A DNA stretch of 6,195 nucleotides from DATNNN01 sp035601815 (GTDB lineage Bacteria; Pseudomonadota; Alphaproteobacteria; Rhizobiales; Xanthobacteraceae), in NCBI GenBank assembly GCA_035601815.1, contig DATNNN010000197.1, positions 1-6,195 of the forward strand. The letters are read 5' to 3'. Position 1 is the stretch's first letter. Every line of letters begins with the position of its first letter. The notes under the pieces are model-generated. The model was given only the letters and a program-made list of their open reading frames with translations, ran no database searches and had not been told where the DNA came from. The position numbers were made by a program, and so were the translations under genes. This document shows, one piece after another, positions 5,336-6,195 of the stretch.

Positions 5336-6195
5336 ATGGCAGATCTGATTGCTTTACGTGCTGATACGCACGTCGATGGAACTTCGCGTTCGCGGCCGGC
5401 GGCAGCGGCGCGACCCATCGGCATCCTGCAGCGGGCCGAATCGTTCAGCGACGGCGTTGATCGCCTCACCGGCGGCGGCGAGACGCCGCTCAATCTCGTC
5501 ATCGAGGACACGCTCGGTCCGGTCGAGGCGCTGATCCACGGCAAGCCGACGCTACTCTTCGGCACCAATAATTATCTCGGCCTCAATCATCACCCTGAGT
5601 GCGTGCGTGCCGCGACCGAGGCGGTCGCCCATCACGGCACCGGATCGACGGCCTCGCGGGTGGCCGCCGGAAATCACGCCGATCACATCAAGCTCGAAGA
5701 AGAAGTGGCCGCACTCTATGGGCGCCGCTACTGCACCGTCTTCTCCACCGGCTTCATGGCCAACCTCGGCGTGATCTCGGCGCTGGCGCAGGAAGGCGAT
5801 GCGATCTTCGTCGACGCCCACAGCCACGCGTCGATCTTCGACGCCTGCAAGCTTAGCGGCGCTAGCATCTCGACCTTCCGCCATAACGACGCCAAGGATC
5901 TCGACCGCCTGTTCAGCGAAAGTAAGATCGCAAGCGCCCGCACCCTCGTGGTGCTCGAGGGCCTCTACAGCGTCTGGGGCGACGTCGGCGACCTCAAGGG
6001 CATCATCGGCACGGCCAAGCGCCATGGCGCTTTGGTCGTGGTCGACGAAGCGCACGGCATGGGCATGTACGGCGACAATGGCCGCGGCGTCACCGAGATG
6101 CTCGGCCTCGAGGACATGGTCGACGTGATCGTCGGCACCTTCTCCAAGAGCGTGGGCGTGATCGGCGGCTTTGCCGTCACCAACCACTTCGGGCT
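5336..6195 (+). CDS. spt: Serine palmitoyltransferase-like alpha-oxoamine synthase (3' truncated)
   Basis: The first 286 residues of a fold-type I PLP enzyme are visible; it runs off the right edge (bacterial enzymes of this kind are about 400-420 residues). LFGTNNYLGL (74-83) opens the catalytic domain. VFSTGFMANLGVIS (135-148) and DAHSHASIFDA (160-170) follow; H164 aligns with the histidine that stacks on the PLP ring. LEGLYSVWGD (208-217), DEAHGMG (237-243) with D237 and H240, and TFSKSVG (269-275) with K271 as the PLP-binding lysine complete the site. The closest remembered match is Sphingomonas/Zymomonas serine palmitoyltransferase, which condenses serine with a palmitoyl donor to 3-ketosphinganine in the cytoplasm. 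The ATG at 5336 has AAAGGA (5319-5324) and GGGGG (5326-5330) upstream. The ~50-residue N-terminal region is poorly conserved. Another oxoamine synthase (AONS- or KBL-like) is possible, but the ceramide-type glycosyltransferase 81 bases upstream favours sphingolipid synthesis. Confidence 0.85.
   Translation, partial: MADLIALRADTHVDGTSRSRPAAAARPIGILQRAESFSDGVDRLTGGGETPLNLVIEDTLGPVEALIHGKPTLLFGTNNYLGLNHHPECVRAATEAVAHHGTGSTASRVAAGNHADHIKLEEEVAALYGRRYCTVFSTGFMANLGVISALAQEGDAIFVDAHSHASIFDACKLSGASISTFRHNDAKDLDRLFSESKIASARTLVVLEGLYSVWGDVGDLKGIIGTAKRHGALVVVDEAHGMGMYGDNGRGVTEMLGLEDMVDVIVGTFSKSVGVIGGFAVTNHFG

Noticed and set aside
5552..6187. A 211-residue frame on the - strand rich in Ala/Asp/His/Val
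   Set aside because: It is the shadow of the serine palmitoyltransferase-like gene, whose PLP motifs are continuous on the + strand throughout.
1..6195. tRNA genes, CRISPR arrays, insertion sequences, toxin-antitoxin or phage-defence genes
   Set aside because: No cloverleaf-type pairs, regularly spaced repeats, transposase or nuclease motifs, or flanking duplications were seen. The window is accounted for by six metabolic or glycan genes.

Overview
The window looks like chromosomal DNA from a GC-rich bacterium, most probably an alphaproteobacterium. This is inferred from high-GC codon use, a small soluble c-type cytochrome of the c2/c550 kind, and a sphingolipid gene pair of the type known from Sphingomonas, Caulobacter and related lineages. 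No mobile element, RNA gene or CRISPR array is visible. Coding density is high, and no gap between genes exceeds about 125 bases.

Left part (1-3539), surface glycan genes. The 3' end of a GalE-type UDP-glucose 4-epimerase enters on the + strand and stops 4 bases from the 3' end of a convergent gene. That gene encodes a UDP-galactopyranose-mutase-like/amine-oxidase-like FAD protein on the - strand. Directly upstream of it on the same strand is a polytopic membrane protein with GT-C (GT39-like) glycosyltransferase features. The two - strand genes probably form one operon that builds or modifies a lipid-linked or cell-surface sugar. A hand count gives lower GC in part of this block (31/60 at 2161-2220) than in the right part (39/60 at 6001-6060).

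Middle (3540-4123). A secreted class I cytochrome c lies on the - strand. Its 3' side carries two back-to-back perfect inverted repeats. Its 5' side faces, across about 60-78 bases, a divergent + strand gene.

Right part (4124-6195), sphingolipid genes. A GT21-type ceramide glucosyltransferase homologue is followed by a serine palmitoyltransferase-like alpha-oxoamine synthase that runs off the end of the window. Serine palmitoyltransferase makes the first sphingoid intermediate (3-ketosphinganine), and the glycosyltransferase would put the first sugar on the finished ceramide, so the pair brackets a bacterial glycosphingolipid pathway. Between them are a long hairpin that overlaps the end of the glycosyltransferase gene, an 11-base odd palindrome, and a plausible sigma-70 promoter for the second gene. 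The second gene may therefore be separately controlled.

Nothing here is clearly an unknown system. The most interesting items are the glycosphingolipid pair with its junction structures, and the FAD protein/GT-C pair whose exact sugar chemistry is not established.
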